A stretch of DNA of 64,000 nucleotides from Leptothrix cholodnii SP-6 (GCF_000019785.1 NC_010524.1:2542001-2606000), one strand, 5' to 3'. Shown: positions 44,470 through 55,090, numbered from the stretch's first letter. Made by a program: numbers and translations. Notes: generated from the letters alone by a model not told the origin.

Positions 44470-45756
44470 ATGAAAGTCCTCGTCCTCGGCGCCGGCCTGC
44501 TCGGCGTTACCTCGGCCTATTTCCTGCGCCAGCAAGGTCACGACGTCACCGTCGTCGACCGCCAGGCCACGCCCGCATCCGAGACCAGCTTCGCCAACGG
44601 CGGCCAGATCTCGGTCAGCCACGCCGAACCCTGGGCCAACCCGAGCGCACCGCTGAAGGTGCTGCAATGGCTGGGCAAGGAAGACGCGCCGCTGCTGTTT
44701 CGCCTGCGCGCCGACGCCCGCCAGTGGCGCTGGGTGCTGCAGTTCCTGCGCGAATGTACGCCCGGGCGCACGCGCCACAACATCGAGCAGATCGTCAAGC
44801 TCGGCACCTACAGCCGCGACACGCTGCAGCAGCTGCGGCGTGACATCGGCGTGGCCTACGACGAGCGCACGCAGGGCATCCTGCACTTCTACACCAGCCA
44901 GAAAGAGTTCGACGGCGCCGAGGCCCCGGCCGCGCAGATGCGCGAACTGGGCTGTGACCGGCGCGTGATCTCGGCCGACGAAGCCGTGCGCATCGAGCCC
45001 GCGCTGGCGGCGATCCGCGCGCAACTGGCCGGCGCCACCTACACGGCGGAAGACGAATCCGGCGATGCCAACCGCTTCGCCCGCGAACTGGTCAAACACT
45101 GCCAGGCCGACGGCGTGCAGTTCCTGATGAGCCACACCGTGACTGCGCTGCGCGAGGTGGGCGGGCAGATCGACCACGTCGAGGCGACCGACGCCGAAGG
45201 CCGTTTCCAGCGCCTGCGCGCCGACGCCTACGTGCTGGCGATGGGCAGCCTGTCGCCGCTCTACGCGCGTCCGCTGGGCATCGAGCTGCCGATCTACCCG
45301 GCCAAGGGCTACTCGGTGACGATGCCGGTCAAGGACGCCGCCAAGGCGCACCAGGTCTCGCTGACCGACGACGAATACAAGCTGGTGTTCTCGCGCCTGA
45401 CCACGCCCGGCGTGGACGGCCAGCCCGGCACCGACCGCCTGCGCATCGCCGGCACGGCCGAGTTGAACGGCTATGACCGCGACCTGAACCGGGTGCGCTG
45501 CGAGGCCATCGTGCGCCGCACCGAGGAGCTGTTCCCCGGCGCCGGTGACACCGCGCAGGCGCAGTTCTGGACCGGCCTGCGCCCGGCCACGCCGAGCAAC
45601 GTGCCGATCATCGGCCGCAGCAAGCTGCGCAACCTGTTCCTCAACACGGGCCACGGCACGCTGGGCTGGACGCACTCGTGCGGCTCGGGCAAGAGCATCG
45701 CCCGCATCGTCAGCGGGCTGGCGCCGGAGATCGATTTCGCGTTTGCCGGCGCCTGA
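44470..45756 (+). CDS. dadA: D-amino acid dehydrogenase (FAD)
   Basis: 428 residues. The FAD fold begins at the start codon, KVLVLGAGLLGVTSAYFL-R near residues 2-20, followed by ETSFANGGQIS near 39-50, a block typical of DadA. FWTGLRPATPSNVPIIGRS near 360-378 and LGWTHSCGSGKSIA near 398-411 complete the family pattern. It oxidises D-amino acids (or glycine-like amines) and passes electrons to the membrane. The upstream tandem glycine riboswitch places it under glycine control, which suggests glycine or a compound related to it as the true physiological substrate. The longer frame to 44329 would start inside the riboswitch and is not used. Confidence 0.92.
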   Translation: MKVLVLGAGLLGVTSAYFLRQQGHDVTVVDRQATPASETSFANGGQISVSHAEPWANPSAPLKVLQWLGKEDAPLLFRLRADARQWRWVLQFLRECTPGRTRHNIEQIVKLGTYSRDTLQQLRRDIGVAYDERTQGILHFYTSQKEFDGAEAPAAQMRELGCDRRVISADEAVRIEPALAAIRAQLAGATYTAEDESGDANRFARELVKHCQADGVQFLMSHTVTALREVGGQIDHVEATDAEGRFQRLRADAYVLAMGSLSPLYARPLGIELPIYPAKGYSVTMPVKDAAKAHQVSLTDDEYKLVFSRLTTPGVDGQPGTDRLRIAGTAELNGYDRDLNRVRCEAIVRRTEELFPGAGDTAQAQFWTGLRPATPSNVPIIGRSKLRNLFLNTGHGTLGWTHSCGSGKSIARIVSGLAPEIDFAFAGA

Positions 45757-45840
45757 GGACCGGCTTGGGCCGGCGGCCCGGCTCGGCACTGCGCGTGACC
45801 GAATCGGGTCCATTTCCGATTTCCGTCATCGCCAAACAGA

Positions 45841-45870
45841 AAGCCCGCGAACCATGACGGTGGCGGGCTT
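45841..45870 (-). terminator. Probable terminator, integrative-element side
   Basis: AAGCCCGC (45841-45848) pairs with GCGGGCTT (45863-45870) around a 14-base loop. On the minus strand the stem is followed by TTTCTGTTT, so it could end leftward transcription from the integrase/IS side; on the plus strand the tail is weak (GCTTCC). It may also serve dadA in part. Confidence 0.45.
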
Positions 45871-45971
45871 GCTTCCTGTGAACGGGGTTCCAGAAGGAAA
45901 TCGATCACGGGTTCTTGTCGCTGGGTTACGGGCTCCCTGTCATGGTCTAATTTTCCCGGACACCTCGATAG

Positions 45972-47179
<1,208 letters not shown>

Positions 47180-47182
47180 CCA

Positions 47183-48357
47183 GCACAGACGGCGTGGTTG
47201 TAGGCGGCGCGGACCCGGTTGCCCTCGATGTGCGACAGCTGGGCCTCGATCACGTCGAAGCGGAATCCCATCTCGTTCAGCGCCGTCGAGGCGATGCCCC
47301 GGAAGCCGTGGCCGGTCATCTTGCCCTTGTAGCCCATGCGCTCCAGCGCCTTCAGCATGGTGTTGTTGGACATCGGGCGCTCGTGGTCGCGCTCGCCGGG
47401 GAACAGCAGCGCCGGCCCGCGGCAACGGTCAGCACCGCGCGCCGACTGCAGCAGGCGCAGCACCGCCAGGGCCTGCGGCGCCAGCGGAACCAGGTGCGCA
47501 CGGCGCTCGCCCTGCCGGCCCTTGCGGCCGATGCGATCGGGCGGGATCGTCCATTCCGCGGCATCGAGGTCGAACTCTTGCCACTGCGCGCCGATCAGCT
47601 CTGACGTGCGCACGAAGGTCAGCGCCATCAGCTGCAGCGCCAGGCGCGTGAACACGCTGCCGTCGTACGCGTTGATGTGGCGCATCAGGTCGGGCAGTTC
47701 GGCCGCGCCGACACGGGCGAAGTTCTCGACCGTGCGCGGCTTGAGGATGTCGCCGGGCTTCACGTCGGCGGTCGGGTTGCGCTCGGTCAGGCCGTGCGCC
47801 ACGGCCCAGCGCATGACCTGGCCGCTGGTTTCCATGATCCGGCGCGCCAGCTCGCCGACGCCACGCGCCTCGATCTTCTTGGCCATGCGCACGAAGTCCG
47901 GCGCGGTCAGGCCAGCGACCGGCTTGGCGCCGATCACCGGGAAGGCGTCGAGTTCGAGGCGCCGCAGCACGTATTCGGCGTAACGCTCGGTCTTGTTCGC
48001 CTTCCAGCCTGCCCACCACTGACGCGCCACGGCCTCGAAGGACGTTTCGTGCTCGTTCAGCTTGGCGTACTTGGCCTCCTTGCGGGCCTCGCCGGGGTCG
48101 GTGCCGGCATCGAGCAGCGCGCGCGCCTTGGCCTGTTCGCGCCTGGCTCCGGCAACGCTGACGGCGGGATAGGCGCCGATCGCCAGCAGCTTCTCCTTGC
48201 CACCGTGCCGGTACTTCCAGCGCCAGAGCTTGGAGCCGCTGGGCGTCTTGGCGCCCGGCGGCTTGACCTCGAGGTAGAGGCCGCCGGCATCGGCGAGACG
48301 AACGAACGCGCGACCCTCTGGGCACTTGGCGTTCCTGCATTCGGTGTCGGTCAGCAT
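47183..48357 (-). pseudogene. int: Tyrosine recombinase (P4-type integrase) cut by the IS
   Basis: Reads from the ATG at 48357. DUF4102 arm domain (ECRNAKCPEGRAFVRLADAGGLYLEV), then the core and catalytic domain: Arg in LTFVRTSELIGAQW, HGFRGIAST (HxxR), LSHIEGNRVRAAYNHAV with the His and the candidate nucleophilic Tyr. Normal reading ends at the IS border; the frame continues into IS DNA to a stop at 47074. About 30-40 C-terminal residues (usually starting YLxERR) are missing and were not found left of the IS, so a deletion may have accompanied the insertion. It faces away from tRNA-Ser. It probably belonged to an integrated element using that tRNA. Confidence 0.9.
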
Positions 48358-48467
48358 GGCGGCGATCCTGACCGGTCAGTGCGACCGGGCTGCGATACCC
48401 CCAACACGGCGCTGGGGTGCTCGCAAATCTACCCCCAAATCTACCCCCAGTTCATCGCGGCTGCGCA

Positions 48468-48565
48468 CGAACCGTGGCGAACGTCCGCGAACGCAAAACC
48501 TCGTGTTTAAGGGCTGAATCGTGGGATTTGGGTGGATTCGCGAACGGTTGCGAACTGCTGCGAAC
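48468..48565. repeat. Two clusters of CGAAC repeated every 10 bp
   Basis: CGAAC occurs at 48468, 48478 and 48488, and again at 48541, 48551 and 48561: two triplets with exact 10-bp steps, the second ending 8 bp before the tRNA-Ser 3' end. Spacing of one helical turn puts all copies on one DNA face, as expected for binding sites of an integrase arm domain or excisionase. The AAATCTACCCCC pair at about 48425-48449 is a separate direct repeat in the same gap. Confidence 0.7.
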
Positions 48566-48572
48566 CTATCCC

Positions 48573-48662
48573 TGGCGGAGAGCGTGGGATTCGAACCCAC
48601 GGACGGCTTCCACCGTCGGCAGTTTTCAAGACTGCTGCCTTAAACCGCTCGGCCAGCTCTCC
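48573..48662 (-). tRNA. tRNA-Ser (anticodon UGA)
   Basis: Class II tRNA on the minus strand. Acceptor starts GGAGAGCTGGCCGAG, the anticodon arm is CAGTCTTGAAAACTG with TGA as anticodon, a long variable arm follows (CCGACGGTGGAAGCCGTC), then GGGTTCGAATCCCAC and the closing acceptor CGCTCTCCGCCA, with CCA encoded. It is intact; its 3' end, adjacent to the integrase gene and to the phased repeats, is the likely attachment site. Confidence 0.97.
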
Positions 48663-48697
48663 TGCGGCGGCGATTGTAGGGGCACGGCGATGCGCCC

Positions 48698-49519
48698 TCA
48701 CACGGGCGACTGAGCCTGCACGCATTTCACGCTGATCAGTTCGCGCCGCCCGCCGTCGATCCGCGCGGCGGTGAGTGCGCCGCCCCAGATGCAACCGGTG
48801 TCGAGTGCCAGCAGATCGGGGCGGTCGAGCAGCCCCAGCGTCGACCAGTGGCCGAAGGCGATCGGCACGCCGGCGGTGCGGCGTCCGGGCACGTCGAACC
48901 ACGGCATCAGGCCGGGCGGTGCGGCGTCGGCGCCCTCCTTGACCTTGAAATCGAGCGTGCCGTCGGCGCTGCAGAAACGCACCCGCGTGAGCGTGTTGAT
49001 GACCAGCCGCCAGCGGTCGGCGCCTTGCAGGGCATCGTCCCAGCACGCGGGCTGATTGCCGTACATGACCTGCAGGAACGCCGGCAGATCGCTGCCGCGC
49101 AGCAGCGCCTCGACCTCGGCGGCCAGCGCCAGCGTCTGCTCGGCGCTCCACTGCGGCAGCACGCCGGCATGCACCATCAGCCAGCCGTGCGCCTGAACGG
49201 CCAGGCGCTGCCGGCGCAGCCAGCCGAGCCAGTGTTCGCGCTGCGGGCTCTCCAGGATCTGGTCGAGCGTGTCGCTCTTGTGGACGCCGCGCACGCCGTG
49301 CGCGACAGCCAGCAGGTGCAGGTCGTGGTTGCCGAGCAGGCAGGTGGCCGAGTCGCCGAACGAGGCCAGCCGCTCGAGCGTGCGCAGCGATTGCGGCCCG
49401 CGGTTGACCAGGTCGCCGAGCACGTGGACGTGGTCGCGCGAGGGTGAAAAGTCGAGGGTTGCGAGCAGGCGGTCGAATGCGTCGCAGCAGCCTTGCAGGT
49501 CGCCGATGAGATAGATCAT
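48698..49519 (-). CDS. apaH: Symmetrical bis(5'-nucleosyl)-tetraphosphatase
   Basis: 273 residues. Calcineurin-type metallophosphatase: IGDLQGC near residues 5-11, VLGDLVNRGP near 33-42 and LLGNHDLHLLA near 61-71 hold the metal ligands; MVHAGVLPQW near 113 and GHWSTLG near 222 are ApaH-specific. It hydrolyses Ap4A to two ADP. It ends about 36 bp from tRNA-Ser and is divergent from the CorC-like gene. Confidence 0.94.
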   Translation of the reverse strand: MIYLIGDLQGCCDAFDRLLATLDFSPSRDHVHVLGDLVNRGPQSLRTLERLASFGDSATCLLGNHDLHLLAVAHGVRGVHKSDTLDQILESPQREHWLGWLRRQRLAVQAHGWLMVHAGVLPQWSAEQTLALAAEVEALLRGSDLPAFLQVMYGNQPACWDDALQGADRWRLVINTLTRVRFCSADGTLDFKVKEGADAAPPGLMPWFDVPGRRTAGVPIAFGHWSTLGLLDRPDLLALDTGCIWGGALTAARIDGGRRELISVKCVQAQSPV

Positions 49520-49572
49520 GGGTCGATTCTGCTACGCTGACTGCGCCTCAACTCTGGCGCGGAACGTGCTCC

Positions 49573-50883
49573 GTGCCCGTCATGGAAGTCGCGCTGCTGG
49601 TTTTTCTGATTCTGCTCAACGGCGTGTTCGCGATGTCGGAGATGGCCCTGGCATCGAGCCGCAAGGCGCGCTTGCAGGTGATGGTGGAGACCGGCGATCA
49701 AGGCGCCATCGCCGCGATGGCACTGCACGAGAACCCGACGCACTTCCTGTCGACGGTGCAGATCGGCATCACGTCGATCGGCGTGTTGAACGGCATCGTC
49801 GGCGATGCCGCATTCTCCGAGCCGCTGGCTCACTGGCTGAGCCAGACCTTTCCGGTCGCGCACACCGCCGCGCTGATCGGCGCGACCGCGCTGGTGGTGG
49901 TGATCATCACCTTCCTGACCATCATCTTCGGCGAGCTGGTGCCCAAGCGTGTCGGCCAGCTCTACCCCGAGGCCGTCTCGCGCCTGACGGCCCGGCCGAT
50001 GAACGTGCTGTCGATCACCGCGCGGCCGTTCGTGCGGCTGCTGTCGGCCACGACCCAGGCGGTGCTGCGGCTGCTGGGCGTCAGCGACACCGGCCCGCGT
50101 GGCGTGACCGAAGAGGAGATCGCCGCCAGCCTCGAGGAAGGCCTGGACGCCGGCGTGATCGAGGCCCACGAGCACCAGATGGTGCGCAACGTGTTCCGCC
50201 TCGACGACCGCCAGATCGGCAGCATGATGATCCCGCGCGGCGACATCGCCTGGCTCGAGGTGACGGCCCCGCGCGAGCAGATCCTGGCGGTGCTGGTCGA
50301 ACACGGCCACTCGCGTTACCCGGTCTGCCGCGGCGGGCTCGACGACGTGCTGGGTGTCGTCACCGCCCAGCAGCTGCTGATGCAGCTGGCGCGCAGCAGC
50401 GAGCTGTCGCTGACCGATGCGATGCAGCCGGCGGTGTTCGTGCCCGAGACCTTGTCGGGCATGGAGCTGCTCGAACACTTCCGTGGCTCCGAAGTGCAGA
50501 TGGTTTTCGTGGTCGACGAGTACGGCGTGGTGCAAGGCGTGATTACTTTGCGCGACGTGCTGGAGGCGATCACCGGAGAATTCACCCCCGCGCAGGCCGA
50601 GGACGCCTGGGCGGTGCAACGTGATGATGGTTCGTGGCTGGTCGACGGCCTGATTCCGGTGCCCGAGCTGAAGGATCGTCTGGGCCTCAAGCAACTGCCC
50701 GACGAAGACCGCGGCCGCTACAACACCCTGGCCGGCATGATCATGCTGCTGCTCGGACGCCTGCCGCAGACCGCCGACTTCGTCGAATGGGACGGCTGGC
50801 GCTTCGAGGTGATCGACCTCGACGGCAAGCGGGTCGACAAGATCCTGGCCAGCCGAACACCCACAGACGGAGAAGATGAATGA
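49573..50883 (+). CDS. CorC/HlyC-type membrane protein (CNNM plus CBS)
   Basis: 436 residues (GTG at 49573; ATG at 49582 is also possible). The CNNM/DUF21 membrane domain covers the first about 190 residues (NGVFAMSEMALASSRKARLQ, GITSIGVLNGIVGDAAFSEPL, IFGELVPKR), then two CBS domains (HSRYPVCRGGLDDVLGVV; VFVVDEYGVVQGVITLRDVLEAITGEF), then a transporter-associated domain ending GWRFEVIDLDGKRVDKI. Family members are linked to magnesium/cobalt handling; the old name hemolysin is misleading. Its stop overlaps the sapC start. Confidence 0.92.
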   Translation: MPVMEVALLVFLILLNGVFAMSEMALASSRKARLQVMVETGDQGAIAAMALHENPTHFLSTVQIGITSIGVLNGIVGDAAFSEPLAHWLSQTFPVAHTAALIGATALVVVIITFLTIIFGELVPKRVGQLYPEAVSRLTARPMNVLSITARPFVRLLSATTQAVLRLLGVSDTGPRGVTEEEIAASLEEGLDAGVIEAHEHQMVRNVFRLDDRQIGSMMIPRGDIAWLEVTAPREQILAVLVEHGHSRYPVCRGGLDDVLGVVTAQQLLMQLARSSELSLTDAMQPAVFVPETLSGMELLEHFRGSEVQMVFVVDEYGVVQGVITLRDVLEAITGEFTPAQAEDAWAVQRDDGSWLVDGLIPVPELKDRLGLKQLPDEDRGRYNTLAGMIMLLLGRLPQTADFVEWDGWRFEVIDLDGKRVDKILASRTPTDGEDE

Positions 50884-51674
50884 CCCAGACCAACAACAAC
50901 GACGCCACCGTCACCGCTGCCGCCGCGGCGCAGGCCGCACCGGCGCGCTCGAACGGCATCTACCGCAACCTGGTCCTGCTGGACCGCAAGCGCCACGCCG
51001 GCAAGCGCGTCAAGCCGGTCAACGACTGGCTGTTTGCGCGTGACCTGAACGCGGTGCCGCTGACCACCATCGAGTTTGCCGAAGTGGCGCGCGAGTTCCC
51101 GATCGGCTTCATCCCCGCCCCGCCCGACGCCAATGGCAAGGCGCGTGTCGCGCCGGTGGTGATGCTGGGCCTGCGCGAGCGCCAGAACCTGGTGATCGGC
51201 GACGACGGCCGCTGGGGCGGCCGCAGCCTGCCGGCGGTGCTGCGCCGCTATCCGTTTGCCTACGTGCGCACGCAGCCCGAACAGCTCAGCCTGGTGATCG
51301 ACGAAGCCTACGAAGGCCTCAACGACAGCGAGGGCGAACTGCTGCTCACCGAGGCCGGCGAGCCGACCGACTACCTGCAGTCGGTGATGCGTTTCCTCGA
51401 CCGTTTCGAGACCGAGCAGCAGCGCACCGAGGCGCTGTGCGAGCGCCTGGTGGCGCTCAACCTGCTGCGCGGCGCCGAGATCAAGGGCGAGCTGGCCAAC
51501 GGCGAGCACATCAACGCCACCGGCTTCTTCATGGTCGACGAGGAAAAGCTCGCCAAGCTGCCCGACGCCGACGTGCTGGCCCTGCACCGCAGCGGCGCCC
51601 TCGCCCTGCTGCACGCGCATCTGGTGTCGATGGGCCAGTTCAACGCACTGGCGCAGCGCCTGGGCGCACGCTGA
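50880..51674 (+). CDS. sapC: SapC-family protein
   Basis: 264 residues, translationally coupled to the preceding gene (ATGA). Soluble SapC domain with YRNLVLLDRKRHAGKRVKP, VPLTTIEFAEVAREFPIGF, RYPFAYVRT and the late GFFMVDEEKLAKLPDADVLAL stretch. SapC proteins occur in S-layer or stress loci and their function is not known. An Ala-rich 20-residue N-terminus has no signal peptide features. Confidence 0.9.
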   Translation: MTQTNNNDATVTAAAAAQAAPARSNGIYRNLVLLDRKRHAGKRVKPVNDWLFARDLNAVPLTTIEFAEVAREFPIGFIPAPPDANGKARVAPVVMLGLRERQNLVIGDDGRWGGRSLPAVLRRYPFAYVRTQPEQLSLVIDEAYEGLNDSEGELLLTEAGEPTDYLQSVMRFLDRFETEQQRTEALCERLVALNLLRGAEIKGELANGEHINATGFFMVDEEKLAKLPDADVLALHRSGALALLHAHLVSMGQFNALAQRLGAR

Positions 51675-51722
51675 AGCGCGGCCGCCGGCGCGGCCTCTCG
51701 GCGCGCCGGCGGGTGAACAGCT

Positions 51723-53279
51723 TCAAGCCGGTGCGGACAGGAAGCCGAGATGGCGCTTGCTGACGTCGAAGTTGGCGAGGTTCGGGAAGATCTCCAGCGC
51801 CTGGCTGTCGGAAACCCCCATCCAGCGCGCCAGCGTCGCGCCCATCTGCTCGACCGACGTGGTGGGCAGCAGCGCGCCGTTGCGCAACTGGTCGGTGCTG
51901 CTGTCGAAATCGTTGTTGGCGCTGTTCTTCGCGCCCAGCGTGGGCCAGTCGCCATACAGGCCTGAACGCACCGCACCGCCCATCACGAACTGGTGCGAAC
52001 CCCAGCCGTGATCGGTGCCGTCGCCGTTGCTGGTGAAGGTGCGGCCGAAGTCGGAGGCGGTGAAGGTGGTGACGAGCGGGGCCGCGCCCATGCTCACCAG
52101 CGTGCGGTCGAAATAGCTCAGGCCATGGTCGAGCCGCGCCATCAGGTCGGCATGGTTGCGGTTCTGGTTGTCGTGGGTGTCGAAGCCGCCCAGGTTGACG
52201 AAGAACACCTGGCGCTTCATGCCCAGCGTGCCGCGTGCGGCGATGCAGCGCGCCACCATCTGCAACTGCCTGGCCAGCGGATTGGTCGTGGCGTTACCGG
52301 TGATGGCGCTGGTGTAGCGCAGCAGCGGGTCGGTGTCGGCGTTGTAGCTGCCGGTGCTCGGTGCCGTGCCCCAGGCGCCGTCACTGGCCGCAGGCAAGGC
52401 GCTGCTGAGCTGCACTTCGGCGTCGACCGAACGCGCCACCACGTCGGCATGGTCGTGTTCGAGCACATGGGTGCCGCGGCTGTTGCGCATGATCTGCTGC
52501 ATGGCGGCGAACCCGGCCGTCGAGCCGAACAGGCTGTTGCCGCTGCCGATGCGGATCGCGCCGTTGGTGCTGACCTGGTACTGGCGCGCGGTCTGGCCGG
52601 CCAGCCAGACACTGGCGCCGCTGGCCGAGATGGCGGTGAACATGGCCCGGCTGTTGTCGCTCATCAGCCGATCGGCCATGCGCCCACCCCAGCCGCTGCG
52701 CGCGCCCTCGGGCGACAGCGCCTGCCAGAGGTTCTGCTGGTCGTTGTGGCTGAACAGCTTGGCCGGCTTGGGGTGGCCGATGCTGGCGTACTGCGCCTTG
52801 CTGGTCGGCTGCACCAGCGGTCCGACATTGGCCAGCACCGCCAGCCGCTTGCTGATGTTGAAGTTGTTCGCCAGACCGCCCAGCAGCGGATGCACGGCCA
52901 AGCTGCGGCCGGCCAGCGTGAGCGGCAACACGCCGCCCAGCCGGGCCGGCGAACCGGCCGCGGCGCTCGCATCGGGCAAGGTGCCGGCGGCCAGCAGCGC
53001 GATGCTGTCGGGCACCTGGTTGCGCACGCCCTGGTAGGCGGCCCAGGCCGGCGCATCGGTGGCCAGCACGGTGTTGAAGCTGTCGTTGCCACCGTTGAGA
53101 AACACGCACACCAGCGCCTTGTAGTCGCCGGCGGTCTGCGCGGCCGCCTGGCCGCTGGCGGCCAGCAGCGTGGCCAATGGCAGGGCGCCCGGCGCGGTCA
53201 TGCCCACCAGCGCGCCGGCACGGCGCAGGAACTCGCGGCGCGTGGCCGTCGATAACTTTTGCGACATCACGGCACTCAC
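51723..53279 (-). CDS. DUF1501-family exported protein (Tat)
   Basis: 518 residues. Tat-type signal, STATRREFLRRAGALVGM near residues 10-27, with AAA-Q cleavage near 48. The DUF1501 body begins LVCVFLNGGNDSFNTVL near 57-73 and includes GHPKPAKLFSHNDQQNLWQ and MVARCIAARGTLGMKRQVFFVNLGGFDTHDN in pieces; the last resembles an alkaline-phosphatase-fold metal region. Function unknown. It starts with GTG at 53279 (GTGA overlap with the DUF1800 gene) or ATG at 53267. The two are a widespread pair. Confidence 0.9.
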   Translation of the reverse strand: MSAVMSQKLSTATRREFLRRAGALVGMTAPGALPLATLLAASGQAAAQTAGDYKALVCVFLNGGNDSFNTVLATDAPAWAAYQGVRNQVPDSIALLAAGTLPDASAAAGSPARLGGVLPLTLAGRSLAVHPLLGGLANNFNISKRLAVLANVGPLVQPTSKAQYASIGHPKPAKLFSHNDQQNLWQALSPEGARSGWGGRMADRLMSDNSRAMFTAISASGASVWLAGQTARQYQVSTNGAIRIGSGNSLFGSTAGFAAMQQIMRNSRGTHVLEHDHADVVARSVDAEVQLSSALPAASDGAWGTAPSTGSYNADTDPLLRYTSAITGNATTNPLARQLQMVARCIAARGTLGMKRQVFFVNLGGFDTHDNQNRNHADLMARLDHGLSYFDRTLVSMGAAPLVTTFTASDFGRTFTSNGDGTDHGWGSHQFVMGGAVRSGLYGDWPTLGAKNSANNDFDSSTDQLRNGALLPTTSVEQMGATLARWMGVSDSQALEIFPNLANFDVSKRHLGFLSAPA

Positions 53280-55090
53280 TTCTGGACGATGAACTCGGGC
53301 GACACCACGCTCAGGTAGAGCGCCAGCCGGACACGATTGGAGTTGGCGGCTTCCCAGGCCACCATGTTCGTGCTCGTGAGCAGCGGAATGGTGATCGACT
53401 CCACGGCCGCCTGGATCTGATCGGCCAGTGCGGCGGGCATGGCGCCACCGAACAGGCGGCTGTTCATCAGCGCCACCAGTTCATCGGGCTTGTGGGCGGC
53501 TGCCCGTGCAGCCGAGAGGTCGAGCTGCACATCCCGCGTGCTCGCGCCGGCGGGCGTCTCGCCCACCCCGTTGTTCTGCACCACGCTGCGCATGAAGTTG
53601 GCATAACCGGCCACGCTGGTCTCGTGCGTGATCTGCATCTCGGGCACGGTCAGCGAACGGGCCGCGGCCAGCGTGTTGGGCGGCACGTAGCCGGGGCGGT
53701 AGAAGTTGAAGACCGAGGGCGAACGCAGCGGCGTCTGGCCCAGCGAGGTGCCGGGGTCGTCGGTGTTGCCGATCAACCAGTGGCTGGAGGTGGACGTGGC
53801 ACCGAACGCACGCAGGACCTTGCTCAGGCGCAGCACCGGCTCGCGCAGCTTGCCGAAGCTGTCGCGCTGCGCGGCCGAGGGCGCGCGGGCTTCGGTGTCG
53901 AGCAGCACGGCCTTGACCACGGCCTTGAGATCGCCGCGCACGCCGCTGCCGTTGTTGTTGAACACCTTGGCCACCCGCTCCACATACGCCGGGCTGGGAT
54001 GGCTGGTGACCAGGCGCTGGATCAGCTGGCGGCCGATGAAGGGGCCGACGTTCGGGTGGGCGGCGAGCCGGTCGAGCGCGACTTTCAGGCTGGCATCGCC
54101 GTCGCTGCCGCCGGCCACCGTGCTGCCGAGAAACGCCTTCTCGCTGGCCGAGTGGTACTTCGCGTAGCTGCGCATCGATGCGATGCTGCGATCCGGGTAG
54201 GCCTTGGCCGATTCGTTCCAGCCGTGAAAGCAGCTGTCGCTGGTGTCGCCGTTGCAGTGCCAGCTCCAGCCGGTGAAGACCTTGGCCAGGCCGGAGATGT
54301 CGTCGGCGCCGTAGGTCTCGCGCGGGCCACCGGCGCTGGCGCTGCCGTCGAGGTCGAGTTCGACCAGGCCGATCGAGAACAGCTGCATCACCTCGCGGGC
54401 GAAATTCTCGTCGGGCACGCGGCCCTTGGCGAGGTCTTCCTTCTGGTTGCGCAGGTGCGAGAGGTAGATGCCCATCACCGGGTGCAGCGAGACATCCTGC
54501 AGCAGCTGGCGATAGTTGCCGAACGCATGCTGGCCGAGCATGTCGTAGTAGCTGGTGACACCGCGCGGCTGATCGTTGACGCCCGAATCGACCATCGACA
54601 CCACCATGATCTGCGACAGCGCGTAGGCCACCCGCTGGCGCAGCTGGTCGGGCGCGCTGACGGCGTTGTGCCAGAAGCTGTGATAGACCTCGGTGCGGCT
54701 GACAGCGGTCGGGTCGGCGGCCTTGTTCTGCCGGTCCAGCATCTCCCAGTGCGTGCGGCTGGACGTGGCCGGCTTGGCCATCTGCTCGTCGATCCAGGCG
54801 CTGGCACCGAGATCCCTGACGCGCTGGACCTCGATCGGCGTGGCGCCGAAGGTGGCCTGGTCGAGCAGGCGCACGGCTTCGGCCTCGCTGGTGACGGGCA
54901 CACGGGCAGCGGCGCCGGTCTCGTCGCTCGAAGCGCCGCCGCCGCCGCAGGCAGCGAGCATCAGCGACAGGCTCAGCACGGCGGCCGCCAGCGGCAGGCG
55001 CAGGCGGGCCTGCGCGGCGATCCGGGTGGACGGGGTTGCAGGTATCAGTGGCATCAATTCGGGCGGTGGCATCGCGGCGATCAGACTCAT
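53276..55090 (-). CDS. DUF1800-family lipoprotein
   Basis: 604 residues. The hydrophobic signal ends in LMLAACGGGG, a lipobox with Cys near residue 48, so it should be lipidated. The DUF1800 domain follows: ATFGATPIEVQRV near 92, HWEMLDRQNK, FWHNAVSAP, NFAREVMQLFSIGLVELDLDG near 230, AKVFTGWSWH and FIGRQLIQRLVTSHPSPAYV near 350. Function unknown. It is the first gene of the DUF1800-DUF1501 pair, suggesting the two act as one unit at the outer membrane/periplasm. Confidence 0.9.
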   Translation of the reverse strand: MSLIAAMPPPELMPLIPATPSTRIAAQARLRLPLAAAVLSLSLMLAACGGGGASSDETGAAARVPVTSEAEAVRLLDQATFGATPIEVQRVRDLGASAWIDEQMAKPATSSRTHWEMLDRQNKAADPTAVSRTEVYHSFWHNAVSAPDQLRQRVAYALSQIMVVSMVDSGVNDQPRGVTSYYDMLGQHAFGNYRQLLQDVSLHPVMGIYLSHLRNQKEDLAKGRVPDENFAREVMQLFSIGLVELDLDGSASAGGPRETYGADDISGLAKVFTGWSWHCNGDTSDSCFHGWNESAKAYPDRSIASMRSYAKYHSASEKAFLGSTVAGGSDGDASLKVALDRLAAHPNVGPFIGRQLIQRLVTSHPSPAYVERVAKVFNNNGSGVRGDLKAVVKAVLLDTEARAPSAAQRDSFGKLREPVLRLSKVLRAFGATSTSSHWLIGNTDDPGTSLGQTPLRSPSVFNFYRPGYVPPNTLAAARSLTVPEMQITHETSVAGYANFMRSVVQNNGVGETPAGASTRDVQLDLSAARAAAHKPDELVALMNSRLFGGAMPAALADQIQAAVESITIPLLTSTNMVAWEAANSNRVRLALYLSVVSPEFIVQK

